From contig JAOUOP010000025.1 of the NCBI GenBank assembly GCA_029880325.1, positions 46,000-109,999 on the forward strand: a stretch of DNA of 64,000 nucleotides, read 5' to 3'. The translations under genes and the position numbers were made by a program. Position 1 is the stretch's first letter, and every line of letters begins with the position of its first letter. The notes under the pieces were generated by a model. That model was not told the origin of the DNA, made no database searches, and saw only the letters and a program-made list of their open reading frames with translations. Of the stretch, positions 25,398 through 33,661 are shown one piece after another. Source of the stretch: Myxococcales bacterium. GTDB lineage: Bacteria > Myxococcota_A > Polyangia > Polyangiales > JAFGIB01.

Positions 25398-27068
25398 ATG
25401 GCCGAACGCATTTACCTGGGAGTTGACGTCGGCACCGGCAGCGCCCGGGCCGGCCTCTACGATGCAAATGGCAGGGGCCTGGGCGTCGGCGTCGAGCCCT
25501 TCGAGATCTTCCGGCCGCGTCCGGACCACGTGGAGCAGTCGAGCGACGACATCTGGCGGGCCTGTGGCGTGGCGATTCGCGCGGCACTCGCCCAGGCCGG
25601 GATGCCGCCCGAAGCGGTCGCCGGCATCGGCTTCGACGCCACCTGCTCGCTGGTCCTGCTCGACGCCGAAGATCGGCCCGTGGCGGTCAACGCAGACGGC
25701 GTCGACAGCCGCAACATCATCGTCTGGATGGACCACCGTGCGCTGGCCCAGACCGCGCGCATCAACGCCACCGGCCATCGCGTGCTGCGCTACGTGGGCG
25801 GCACCATCTCGCCCGAAATGCAGACGCCCAAGCTGCTGTGGTTGAAAGAAGAGCTGCCCACGAACTTCGGCCGTGCGGCGCGCTTTTTCGATCTGCCCGA
25901 CTTCCTGACCTACCGCGCCACCGGCATCGACACCCGCTCGCTGTGCTCCACCACCTGCAAGTGGACCCACCTGGCCCACGAAGCCGGCGACGGCGGCTGC
26001 GGCTGGGATACGAGCTACTTCCAGCAGCTGGGCCTGGGCGAACTTTGCCAGGACGGCTTTGTCCGCATCGGCAAAAACGTCAGGCCCATGGGCGAGCGCG
26101 TCGGCGGCCTCACCGAGCTGGCGGCAGCCGAGCTGGGGCTGGTCGCGGGCACGGCCGTGGGTGTTTCCATCATCGACGCCCACGCCGGGGGGCTGGGCAT
26201 GTTGGGGGCGGTCATCGACGGCCAGGCGCCTGACGCCGCGGCCATGGAGCGACGGCTGGCGCTGATCGGCGGCACCTCCAGCTGCCACATGGCCTGCTCC
26301 CTGGAAGCGCACTACCCGGAGGGCATCTGGGGTCCCTACTTCTCGGCCATGATCCCGGGGCTGTGGCTGACCGAGGGCGGCCAGTCGGCCACGGGCGCGC
26401 TGATCGACCACGTCATCGACAGCCACCGGCGTGGCGCCGAGCTGCGCCGGCGGGCGCGCGAGCAAGATACAACCGCCTACGCCCTACTCAACGCGCGGTT
26501 GGATGCGTTGGCAGGCGAACGCGCCTTCGTCGCCGAGCTAACCGAGCAGCTACACGTGCTGCCCTATTTCCATGGCAACCGCAGCCCGCGTGCCGACGCC
26601 ACCCTGCGCGGCATGGTCAGCGGCCTGCGCCTCGACGACAGCGTCGATTCACTGGCGCGGCTTTATCTGGCGACGATCCAGGCCATCGCCCACGGCACCC
26701 GCCACATCATCGACACCATGAACGGCGCGGGCTTTTCCATCGACACGCTCATCGCCTGTGGCGGCGACACCAAGAACCCGGTTTTCGTACGCGAGCACGC
26801 CGACATCAGCGGTTGCCGTATCGTACTGCCGCGGGAGCCCGAAGCGGTGTTGCTGGGCTCGGCCGTGCTCGGCGCCGTCGCCAGCGGGGACCAACGCTCG
26901 GTATTGTCGGCGATGGCGGCCATGAACGCCGCCGGCGCGTGCATCGAAGCGGCGGGCGGCGAGGTGGCGAGCTACCACGCACGCAAACACCACGTCTTCC
27001 ACCGTATGTACGACGACCAGCGTGCCCATGCCGCGCTGATGGCCGCTGACGCCGATCAGAAGGGGTGA
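25398..27068 (+). CDS. FGGY-family carbohydrate kinase (ribulokinase-like)
   Basis: The 556-aa protein starts with the actin-fold phosphate-binding loop LGVDVGTGSARAGLYD, then GIGFDATCSLVLLD and NIIVWMDHRA, characteristic of the FGGY pentulose kinases related to human FGGY and D-ribulokinases. The C-terminal domain has PYFHGNRSPRADATLRG and IACGGDTKNPVFVREHAD, the second ATP-binding block. The likely reaction is ATP-dependent phosphorylation of a ketose made by the preceding isomerase. It overlaps the 3' end of the convergent lipoprotein gene by 13 bases. Confidence 0.87.
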   Translation: MAERIYLGVDVGTGSARAGLYDANGRGLGVGVEPFEIFRPRPDHVEQSSDDIWRACGVAIRAALAQAGMPPEAVAGIGFDATCSLVLLDAEDRPVAVNADGVDSRNIIVWMDHRALAQTARINATGHRVLRYVGGTISPEMQTPKLLWLKEELPTNFGRAARFFDLPDFLTYRATGIDTRSLCSTTCKWTHLAHEAGDGGCGWDTSYFQQLGLGELCQDGFVRIGKNVRPMGERVGGLTELAAAELGLVAGTAVGVSIIDAHAGGLGMLGAVIDGQAPDAAAMERRLALIGGTSSCHMACSLEAHYPEGIWGPYFSAMIPGLWLTEGGQSATGALIDHVIDSHRRGAELRRRAREQDTTAYALLNARLDALAGERAFVAELTEQLHVLPYFHGNRSPRADATLRGMVSGLRLDDSVDSLARLYLATIQAIAHGTRHIIDTMNGAGFSIDTLIACGGDTKNPVFVREHADISGCRIVLPREPEAVLLGSAVLGAVASGDQRSVLSAMAAMNAAGACIEAAGGEVASYHARKHHVFHRMYDDQRAHAALMAADADQKG

Positions 27069-28474
27069 AACTTCGAGCCGTCGAAGTAGACGGCGAAGAC
27101 CGAACCGCAGGCCGAGCCGGCGAAGCTCGGATCCTCGAGGGCCAGGAAGAGCTCGTCGGCGGCGTTTCCCCAGATCTTCTGGATCGCAGGCGAGCCGCCG
27201 TTGGCGCCGCAGGCCCACGAAGCCAGCGACTCGAAGCTGCCACCACTATAGCGCAGCAACTGGGTCGAGGTGTGCAGGTAGAGCACGCCGCCAGCACCCC
27301 ACATTCCGCGGATGCCGTTATTGCAGCCATCCTGCTGCAGCGGCCAGCTCACGCGCTCCCAGCTGCTGCCATCGTAGTGCAAAAGCTCCCCGCCATCGGT
27401 GCCGGCCCATACGTCGTCGGCCGCGAAGCCCCAGATCGCGGTGAAGCTCTGCAGTGTGCGCGTGTCGTGCACCGTCCACTCACCTTGATAGGAAACGATG
27501 GTGCCCCTGGGACCGGCACCGTAGACGAGAGTGTCGTCGGCCCATAGCCGGCTGATGTCGTAGGGCACGGCGGTGGGCTCGGGTCCCCAGTAGCTGCCGT
27601 CCCAGCGGATCAGCTTGTCGTCCATGATGCCGTAGGCGCGGTCGGCGCTGACGCCGAAAAAGTCCGCCATCTGATCGACGCCGCTGATGCAGGTCTTGGT
27701 GGACCCGTCCAGGTGGGCCAGCGCGCAACTTCCGGCGCCGCCGAATGGGTCGGGGCCAGCGCTGAAGGATGACCACAGGACCAGCGGGCCTCCCGGCATA
27801 CCGTCGATGGACGACTCCGTGAAGTCGATGAAACCGCCCTCGCTGAAGGTCTGGTGCCAGCCGCTGCCATCATTGAAGTAGACCGCGTGGGCGCTGCACC
27901 CTCCACCCTCACAACGGGTGGCACCGCTGGGATCGATCATGAAGGCACCGTCGCCATCATTGAAGCCGCCGACCAGAACGTACACCCCGCGCTCGTCGCT
28001 CCACAGATCGCGGGAGGTGACATAGGTGGTGCCCTCGGTGCAGAGCGTGCCCTGGCTGTCTTTCCAGCCATCCTCGCCCAGGCTGGCCTCGTCGAAGGGC
28101 GGCACCCAGGGGTCGGTGCGCGGCGGACTACCGGTGCCGGCTGTGCCGCCGCTGCCCGCGCCGCCGGGGACCGAATCCGAGCCGCCAGCGTCCGCCATGG
28201 TCGCCGGAGCGATCAGCTCACCGTTAGGTCCCATCACAAAGCCCCCCGCCGCCGGATCGTAGGGCAGGCCCGTCTCGGGATCGATGCCCGGCTCCCCATC
28301 AGACGCTCCCATGCCATCCTCAGCCTGGGCTTCGGGGCCAAGCCCCGCGCCGCCGTCGACGTCGGTACTCAGGACGCCCACGGTCTTGGAGCAGGCCACA
28401 AGGGGCATCGAAAACATGAACGCCAACAGTGAGATGGTGGCCGAACGACGGGCAGCGGTGCGCGACAAATCCAT
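27056..28474 (-). CDS. Secreted lipoprotein with propeller-like repeats
   Basis: From ATG 28474 the 472-aa product has a lipobox LVAC (lipidated Cys28). A low-complexity Gly/Asp/Ala linker (GGSDSVPGGAGSGGTAGTG) covers roughly residues 40-125. The remainder contains repeated units such as AIWGFAADDVWAGTDGGELLHYDGSSWE, MWGAGGVLYLHTSTQLLRYSGGS and IWGNAADELFLALEDPS, the pattern of a beta-propeller found in many myxobacterial outer-surface proteins. Several cysteines probably pair. Function is unknown; a surface location is inferred. Confidence 0.78.
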   Translation of the reverse strand: MDLSRTAARRSATISLLAFMFSMPLVACSKTVGVLSTDVDGGAGLGPEAQAEDGMGASDGEPGIDPETGLPYDPAAGGFVMGPNGELIAPATMADAGGSDSVPGGAGSGGTAGTGSPPRTDPWVPPFDEASLGEDGWKDSQGTLCTEGTTYVTSRDLWSDERGVYVLVGGFNDGDGAFMIDPSGATRCEGGGCSAHAVYFNDGSGWHQTFSEGGFIDFTESSIDGMPGGPLVLWSSFSAGPDPFGGAGSCALAHLDGSTKTCISGVDQMADFFGVSADRAYGIMDDKLIRWDGSYWGPEPTAVPYDISRLWADDTLVYGAGPRGTIVSYQGEWTVHDTRTLQSFTAIWGFAADDVWAGTDGGELLHYDGSSWERVSWPLQQDGCNNGIRGMWGAGGVLYLHTSTQLLRYSGGSFESLASWACGANGGSPAIQKIWGNAADELFLALEDPSFAGSACGSVFAVYFDGSKFHPF

Positions 28475-28551
28475 GCTCAATGGGGCCACCGCAACGCGCG
28501 AAGGGCTCACGCTCGCGCTGGCTTTTTCGCGTGCGCGGCCGCTCGTGCATT

Positions 28552-29703
28552 CTACAGCGAAAGTGCCATGCCCGCCTGCAGCCCCAACATCACCGCGTCG
28601 AGACCGGCGGCGCGGCGCCCATCGGCTTGCAGCTCGAGGCCGAGCAAGGTGTGGCCCAGCTCGAGCGAGGTCAGAAGCCATAGACTCGGACTCAAACGCA
28701 CGGTCAGCTCACTGCGCAGGCAAAGGGCGGCGACCAGGGCCTTTTGGCTCTGGCCGGCCACGGTCGGGTCGCGGGGCGTACCCGAGCCCCAGCCCAGACC
28801 CGCGATCAACTGGGGGCCAAGGCGCAGCTGAAGGCTGCTACCCACCGCAGCCGACATGCCGACACGCCCGGCCAAGAGGCCCATCGACACCTCCCCCAGG
28901 GGATCGTCGGCCGAGCCCACCCCCAGCTCGGCGCCCAGGTCCAGGCGCGCGCCCTCGAAGAGCCAGCGCGACAGCGACAGCGCAGGGCCGAGCAGGGCGC
29001 CCCCGCGGGAGGGAAAGACGCGCGTGTTGAGCACGGCGGCAAGCTGATGGGAGCGGGCGTGCTGGCGGCGGGCCTGGGCGGCGGCTTCAAAAGCCACGGC
29101 GCGATCACGGGTGGGCGGGGGCTCGACGGCATCCGTTTTAGGCCGCAGCCTCTCTACCAGGCGCTGCCTGAGCGCCTCGGACAACTCGTAGTCAGCGGGC
29201 CGGTCGCGTTCCAGCAGCAGCTCGGCCCAACTGGCGCGCAAGAGCTCGACCACGGCGATCGCGAGGGCGCGCTCGCGGCTGTCGACGGCCACGTCGGTCA
29301 AGTCCAGCTCGCGTAGGGCGCGCTTGTGGGTCAGGGTGTCGAGCACCTGCAGCGCGATGCGATCGCCGCCGTCCTCGCAGTCGGGCAGCTCCACGACCAC
29401 CGTGGCCAGCGGGGGCTCGGCGCCTGCCGTCACCGTCGCCGCTGCGGGCGCGGCCGGTTCCAGTTCGGCGCCGAGCACGGTCAGCTCGACCCGCAAAAGC
29501 GAGCGCAAGCGCACGCGGTCGTAGGGGACGCGAGCGCAGGACGCGTCGTGCAAGGCAACCCGTACGCGGGCCTCGGCCGGCGACTCGGCAGGTTCGTCAG
29601 GACGCCGCGCCACTGGCGCCCCGGGGTCCTGGGCGCTGGCGACCGTGGCCGACAGCAGGACCACCGCGAAAGCGAACGCGCGGACGTGCGGCAAGCGGTG
29701 CAT
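28552..29703 (-). CDS. Hypothetical exported protein, outer-membrane-like, in sigma/FecR cluster
   Basis: The 383-aa protein has a Sec signal peptide (AFAFAVVLLSATVASAQ). Residues 45-190 look like a soluble alpha/beta domain with conserved-looking VRVALHD and TVVVELPDCEDGGDRIALQVLDT. After a charged segment (AAQARRQHARSH) the C-terminal 150 residues show amphipathic strands (LDLGAELGVGSAD, LRLGPQLIAGLGWG) and could form a small outer-membrane barrel. It follows the FecR gene after ten bases, so it is probably in the same operon as the ECF sigma factor. No family name can be given. Confidence 0.65.
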   Translation of the reverse strand: MHRLPHVRAFAFAVVLLSATVASAQDPGAPVARRPDEPAESPAEARVRVALHDASCARVPYDRVRLRSLLRVELTVLGAELEPAAPAAATVTAGAEPPLATVVVELPDCEDGGDRIALQVLDTLTHKRALRELDLTDVAVDSRERALAIAVVELLRASWAELLLERDRPADYELSEALRQRLVERLRPKTDAVEPPPTRDRAVAFEAAAQARRQHARSHQLAAVLNTRVFPSRGGALLGPALSLSRWLFEGARLDLGAELGVGSADDPLGEVSMGLLAGRVGMSAAVGSSLQLRLGPQLIAGLGWGSGTPRDPTVAGQSQKALVAALCLRSELTVRLSPSLWLLTSLELGHTLLGLELQADGRRAAGLDAVMLGLQAGMALSL

Positions 29704-29713
29704 CGGCGGAGCG

Positions 29714-30919
29714 CTACGGTAGCGCGGAAGCGGCCGCCGGCGCGAAATCCGGGAAGCTCGCGCGGGCGCGGCGCTCGGCGCGGGCGGCGGCCTCCGGCTC
29801 GCCGGCCTTGCGATGGGCCTCGACCAGGCGCAGGTGGCAAGCGCGGCGCAGGCTGCGCGGCAGGCCCAGCTCCAGGGCCAGCTCGAAGGAGCTGGCGGCG
29901 ACGGCGGGTTGGGCCAGCTGATCGAGCTGTAGGCGGCCCAGGGTCATGGCGGCGAGGGCGGCCTGGGTCGAGCTGCGATGCCGCTGCACGATGCGCATCA
30001 GGGGCGGCACAGCCTCGGCGGGATGGCCCGACAGCCGCGCCACGTCGGCCAGGATCAAAAGCTCCTGCACCGACTCGCTGCGCAGGGTCAGGGCGCCGAT
30101 GCCATCGGGGCCGAGCGAGCCGTAGGCGCGATCGTAGGCGCCGGCGGCGGCGGCGCGGCGCCAGGAGCCAGGCGCGGCGGCGGCGGGGTTTGCGGGCACA
30201 GCCTCGGGCGCTCGCACCTCCACCGCGTCGCCGGCCTCGAGCCGCCGCACGCCGTCTTGAAACGACGGGCTTCGGACCAACACGGCGCCGCGCTCGACCG
30301 CCACGCGCACCGCCCGCTCGCTGCGCTCGACCACGAAGCGGGTGCCCACCACCTCCACGCGCAGCAGGGGCGTCTCGATCGACCAGCGCCGAGGCCCTCC
30401 GGGACGCACGTCGAAGACCACGCGGCCGGCGCGCAGGGCGCTGACGAATTGGTGACCGCTGGACTCGAGGGCCTCGAGCTGGGCACCGGCCTCGAGCAGC
30501 AGCGCCGAGCCATCCGAAAGGAGCTCGCGGCGCGGCGGCGGGGCGGCCGTGTCCGACGCCGCAGTGGGACCGCGCAGGGTGCCGATGGGCCGGCCGTCGG
30601 CCAGGGTCAGCGGTGCCGGGGGGGCATCTTTGGGAGACGCGGTTGCAGCGGCGGCGGGCGTCGGAGGCACCGGACGCCCGGGGGCCTCGGCGCCCATGGA
30701 CTCGGACTCGGACCCGGACGGCGATCGCGCGGAGGGAACGAGCACGGCAGCCGAGAGGGCCGCAGCGAGCACCCCCGTCGCCAGCCACGGCAGCGCGGCG
30801 CTCCTTCGCCCGCGGCGGCGGACCCGTGCGTCCTCGATGCGGCGCCAGATGCGCTGGCGTGAGGCCTCGTCGCTGGCCTCGCGCAGGGCGTTCCCCAGGG
30901 GGCGTTGCAGCTCAGCCAT
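29714..30919 (-). CDS. FecR-domain transmembrane protein, probable anti-sigma partner
   Basis: From ATG 30919 the protein is 401 aa. A short cytoplasmic N-terminus (REASDEASRQRIWRRIEDARVRRR) is followed by one membrane helix near residues 43-62 (LPWLATGVLAAALSAAVLV). The periplasmic part contains a FecR domain: LLSDGSALLLEAGAQLE, LRAGRVVFDVRPGG, then VEVVGTRFVVERSERAVRVAVERGAVLV. The C-terminal 110 residues are TPR-like helices (DVARLSGHPAEAVPPLMRIV). Its start overlaps the ECF sigma gene by eight bases. Anti-sigma function is inferred from this pairing. Confidence 0.83.
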   Translation of the reverse strand: MAELQRPLGNALREASDEASRQRIWRRIEDARVRRRGRRSAALPWLATGVLAAALSAAVLVPSARSPSGSESESMGAEAPGRPVPPTPAAAATASPKDAPPAPLTLADGRPIGTLRGPTAASDTAAPPPRRELLSDGSALLLEAGAQLEALESSGHQFVSALRAGRVVFDVRPGGPRRWSIETPLLRVEVVGTRFVVERSERAVRVAVERGAVLVRSPSFQDGVRRLEAGDAVEVRAPEAVPANPAAAAPGSWRRAAAAGAYDRAYGSLGPDGIGALTLRSESVQELLILADVARLSGHPAEAVPPLMRIVQRHRSSTQAALAAMTLGRLQLDQLAQPAVAASSFELALELGLPRSLRRACHLRLVEAHRKAGEPEAAARAERRARASFPDFAPAAASALP

Positions 30920-31637
30920 GGCGCCCTCCCGCGCGGCCCTCTTCGGCGCCGAGCGTCCCGGTGGCCTCGTCTGGCGGGACCTCTTGCGGAGCATCGGAAG
31001 CGTCGCGCAGCTGCGCGGCGACACGGGCCTGGGCGCGGCTCAAGCGCCGCTTGACGGTGGCCAGCGAGCAACCGCAGAGGGCCGCCACATCGGCCAAGGC
31101 GTACCCCTCCACGTGGCGCAGGATCCAGGCAAAGCGCTCGTCGGCGGGCAGCCGCTTCAGGCGCCGATCGAGGCCCAGCAGCTCGGCCTGGGCGTCGGGG
31201 GCGAGGCTCGGGCTGGCCAGCTGATACAGACCGGCATCATCGAGCCCGCGGTCCAGGCCCAGGCGCGCCAGCAGGCGCCGGCGGCGAAAGCGGCGGTGGG
31301 CCTGGCGCACAGCGATGCGCCGCACCCAGCTACCGAACGCCTCCGGCTGGCGCAGGCTCGCGAGTTCCTCCAGGGCGATCACGAAACTGTCCTGGACCAC
31401 ATCATCGGCCTCGTCGCTACGCCCCAGGAGGCGGAGCGCCACATTGCTCACCGAAGCCACGTGACGTCGGTAGAGGGCCTCCTCGGCCCAGCGGTCGCCG
31501 CCGAGGGCACGCGCCACCAGCTCGGCATCGCCCTGGGCCTCGGCCCGGGGCTGCAGCGGCCGCACGCTGGCCGGACGCCGGAGCGATCCCTGCTGCGCCG
31601 CGCGCGTGCCGGGGCCCTGGGACTGGGACCGGCTCAC
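30912..31637 (-). CDS. ECF-type RNA polymerase sigma factor
   Basis: The 241-aa protein has a basic, probably disordered N-terminal 35 residues, sigma region 2 (ELVARALGGDRWAEEALYRRH, LLGRSDEADDVVQDSFVIAL) and region 4 (LPADERFAWILRHVEGYALADVAALCGCSLATVKRRLSRA), with no region 3, as in extracytoplasmic-function sigma factors. It starts with GTG 31637 preceded by a strong Shine-Dalgarno, GGGAGGTGA. Co-translation with a FecR-domain protein suggests signalling from the envelope; its target promoters are unknown. Confidence 0.9.
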   Translation of the reverse strand: MSRSQSQGPGTRAAQQGSLRRPASVRPLQPRAEAQGDAELVARALGGDRWAEEALYRRHVASVSNVALRLLGRSDEADDVVQDSFVIALEELASLRQPEAFGSWVRRIAVRQAHRRFRRRRLLARLGLDRGLDDAGLYQLASPSLAPDAQAELLGLDRRLKRLPADERFAWILRHVEGYALADVAALCGCSLATVKRRLSRAQARVAAQLRDASDAPQEVPPDEATGTLGAEEGRAGGRHG

Positions 31638-31942
31638 GGGTCACCTCCCGGGTCGGTGGGCTGCGAAAACGCTTCAATCGACGACAGCTGAGTTCGCACG
31701 CGCATGGTCAAAACGGCTGCGGGCACCTGCAGAAGGCAGGGAGCGCCACCCAGCGTAGGGCCCCGAAGCGCCACAAACGGCTCGCGCGCCGCCCCGGAAA
31801 GCATGCGGCCGGAGCCCGACCGCCGCCATGCGACCCCCCGAAAAGCTGCCAGGACGTTTTTTCCAGCCTGCGTCGGGTCGCCTGGGCTTCCCGCCCTGGC
31901 GCCCTTGCGGTACAGCCCTTTGACTCGCAGGGTGCTGACCGA
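31638..31942. other. Divergent intergenic region between ECF sigma and GPH symporter
   Basis: These 305 bases contain no convincing gene. The recognisable content is the 25-base motif at 31840-31864, which recurs in another divergent region near 37 kb, and a somewhat lower GC stretch after it that should hold the symporter promoter. Confidence 0.6.
31840..31864 (-). repeat. Intergenic motif copy A
   Basis: On the minus strand this reads GGAAAAAACGTCCTGGCAG followed by CTTTTC. It is nearly identical to copies B and C at 36973-36996 and 37014-37036. All three lie in divergent intergenic regions. The A/T-flanked GTCCTGGCAG core is not a good palindrome, so an operator for a symmetric dimer is not obvious. 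Confidence 0.6.
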
Positions 31943-33388
31943 ATGAGCAAAAAGCTTTCGACACGCACGAAGTTCGCCTATGGCATCGGCCAGGTGGGCG
32001 AGCAGGTGAAGACCCGGGGCTTCGACCTCTTCGTCTTCTTCTACTTTCAACAGGTGCTCGGCCTGTCGGGCACCCTGACCGGGGCGGCGGTGGCGATCGC
32101 GCTGGTTTTCGATGCCATCACCGATCCGCTGGCCGGATCGCTGTCGGACAACTGGCGCTCACCGCGCGGCCGGCGTCATCCGTTCATGTATGCCTCGGCC
32201 ATACCGCTGGCCCTGTTCTGGTTTCTGCTCTTCTTCCCGCCCTCGGGTCTCGGACAGACGGGGCTATTCGCCTGGCTGACGGTCTTCGCGATTCTGGTGC
32301 GCGGCGCCATGACGCTCTATCACGTGCCACATCTGGCCATGGGAGCCGAACTCAGCGACGACTACGAGGAGCGCACCACCGTGGTCGCCTGGCGCACGCT
32401 CTTCGGTCTGGTCGGCGGCGTGGCCACCAGCGTGATCGGTCTCAGGGTCTTCTTTCCCGAAAGCACCGAGTTTCCCAACGGCATGTTGAACCCGGCCGGC
32501 TACCCCAAGGTGGCCATTTTCGGATCGGTCGTGATGTTCATCACCATCTGGTACTCGGCCTGGGGCACCCGCGATCAGATCCCGCACTTGCCCCAGATGC
32601 AGGAGCACCACGAGCGCTTCTCGTGGCGCGGAATGCTCGCCGACTACACCCAGGCCTGGACCAACGTCTCGTTCCGGGCGCTCTTCATCGGCTTTTCCTT
32701 CTTCGCCATCGGCATGGGCGTTTTCCAAACGCTGCAGACCCACATGAACGTCTTTTTCTGGGAGCTGTCGACCAAGCAGCTCTCGGTGCTGCCGATCCCG
32801 TTCGCGATCGGCTTCGTGACGGGCATCGTCGCCTCCCAGCGTTTCCACCGGCGCTTCGACAAGAAGGGCGCGATGATGGGCGCGCTGGTGGTGGTGGTGG
32901 CGCTGGGACCGCTGCCGGTGGTGTTGCGCCTCCTTGGGCTCTTTCCCGAAAACCACAGCCCTCTGCTGCTGCCGGCCCTGATCGTGCACGGCCTCTTCGT
33001 GGCGCTGCTCTTCGGCGTGGTGGTGACCTCGGTGGGCTCGATGATGGCGGACGTGGCCCAGGAGCTGGAACTCGAGAGCGACAAACCCCAGCAGGGCGTG
33101 CTCTTCAGCGCCACCTCCTTCGCCGGCAAGCTCGCTTCCGGCGGTGGTCACGTGGTCGCCGGCATCGGGCTTGACCTGATCCGCTTTCCGGTGCAGGCCA
33201 AGGATCCTTCCCTGGTGGCCCCGGAGTTGATCCGAAACCTGGGCGTGCTCACGCTCTGCGCCATCGGCTGCAATCTGCTGGGCATCTGGTCGATGAGCCG
33301 CTACGGCATCTCGCGGGAGAGCTACACCGCTTCGCTCGCGGCACTGAGCGAGCGCCGCAGGGAAGCGGTCGCGGAACCCGGCGAATAG
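31943..33388 (+). CDS. GPH-family sugar:cation symporter (MFS superfamily)
   Basis: A 481-aa integral membrane protein with about 12 hydrophobic segments. The N-terminus (KFAYGIGQVGEQVKTRGFDLFVFFYFQQVLGLSG) and the loop DAITDPLAGSLSDNWRSPRGRRHPFMYASAIP are diagnostic of the glycoside-pentoside-hexuronide:cation symporter family, which moves sugars or sugar-like compounds with H+ or Na+. The segment VPHLAMGAELSDDYEERT is also family-typical. The substrate is unknown; no glycosidase is adjacent. Confidence 0.88.
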   Translation: MSKKLSTRTKFAYGIGQVGEQVKTRGFDLFVFFYFQQVLGLSGTLTGAAVAIALVFDAITDPLAGSLSDNWRSPRGRRHPFMYASAIPLALFWFLLFFPPSGLGQTGLFAWLTVFAILVRGAMTLYHVPHLAMGAELSDDYEERTTVVAWRTLFGLVGGVATSVIGLRVFFPESTEFPNGMLNPAGYPKVAIFGSVVMFITIWYSAWGTRDQIPHLPQMQEHHERFSWRGMLADYTQAWTNVSFRALFIGFSFFAIGMGVFQTLQTHMNVFFWELSTKQLSVLPIPFAIGFVTGIVASQRFHRRFDKKGAMMGALVVVVALGPLPVVLRLLGLFPENHSPLLLPALIVHGLFVALLFGVVVTSVGSMMADVAQELELESDKPQQGVLFSATSFAGKLASGGGHVVAGIGLDLIRFPVQAKDPSLVAPELIRNLGVLTLCAIGCNLLGIWSMSRYGISRESYTASLAALSERRREAVAEPGE

Positions 33389-33411
33389 CGCTCGCTTTCA
33401 TTCCGACTTGA

Positions 33412-33639
33412 CGCTTTGGCAAGCGCGCGTGCCCGCCGCGGGGCAATGTGACGCGCGGCCGCCCGACGCTGACAGCACAATGCGGCGTTTCGCTGCTGCA
33501 GAAAGAATTCCTGTCGCAGCAGACCAGCTCGGTCGATCCCTGGGGCAACGCCTTCCACATCGACTGCGAGGGTCCGGAAGCCACTGTGCTCTCGGCCGCT
33601 GACAACGGTCAGTTTGGAGATGAGGACGACATCCGCTGA
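33412..33639 (+). pseudogene. Remnant of a GspG-like type II secretion pseudopilin (C-terminal part)
   Basis: The frame, open from 33412 after a TGA, encodes SLLQKEFLSQQTSSVDPWGN, then FHIDCEG, VLSAADNGQFGDEDDIR and a stop. DPWGN near the middle and SA.x.DG.FG.EDDI at the end are the conserved C-terminal features of GspG pseudopilins, including the calcium-binding loop. The essential N-terminal prepilin signal and hydrophobic helix (FTLIEL) are absent, and no type II secretion genes are nearby. It is best read as a 5'-truncated relic, although a GTG at 33448 could still give a 63-residue product. Confidence 0.55.
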
Positions 33640-33661
33640 ACGAGTCGGAGCCGGTGCCCGC

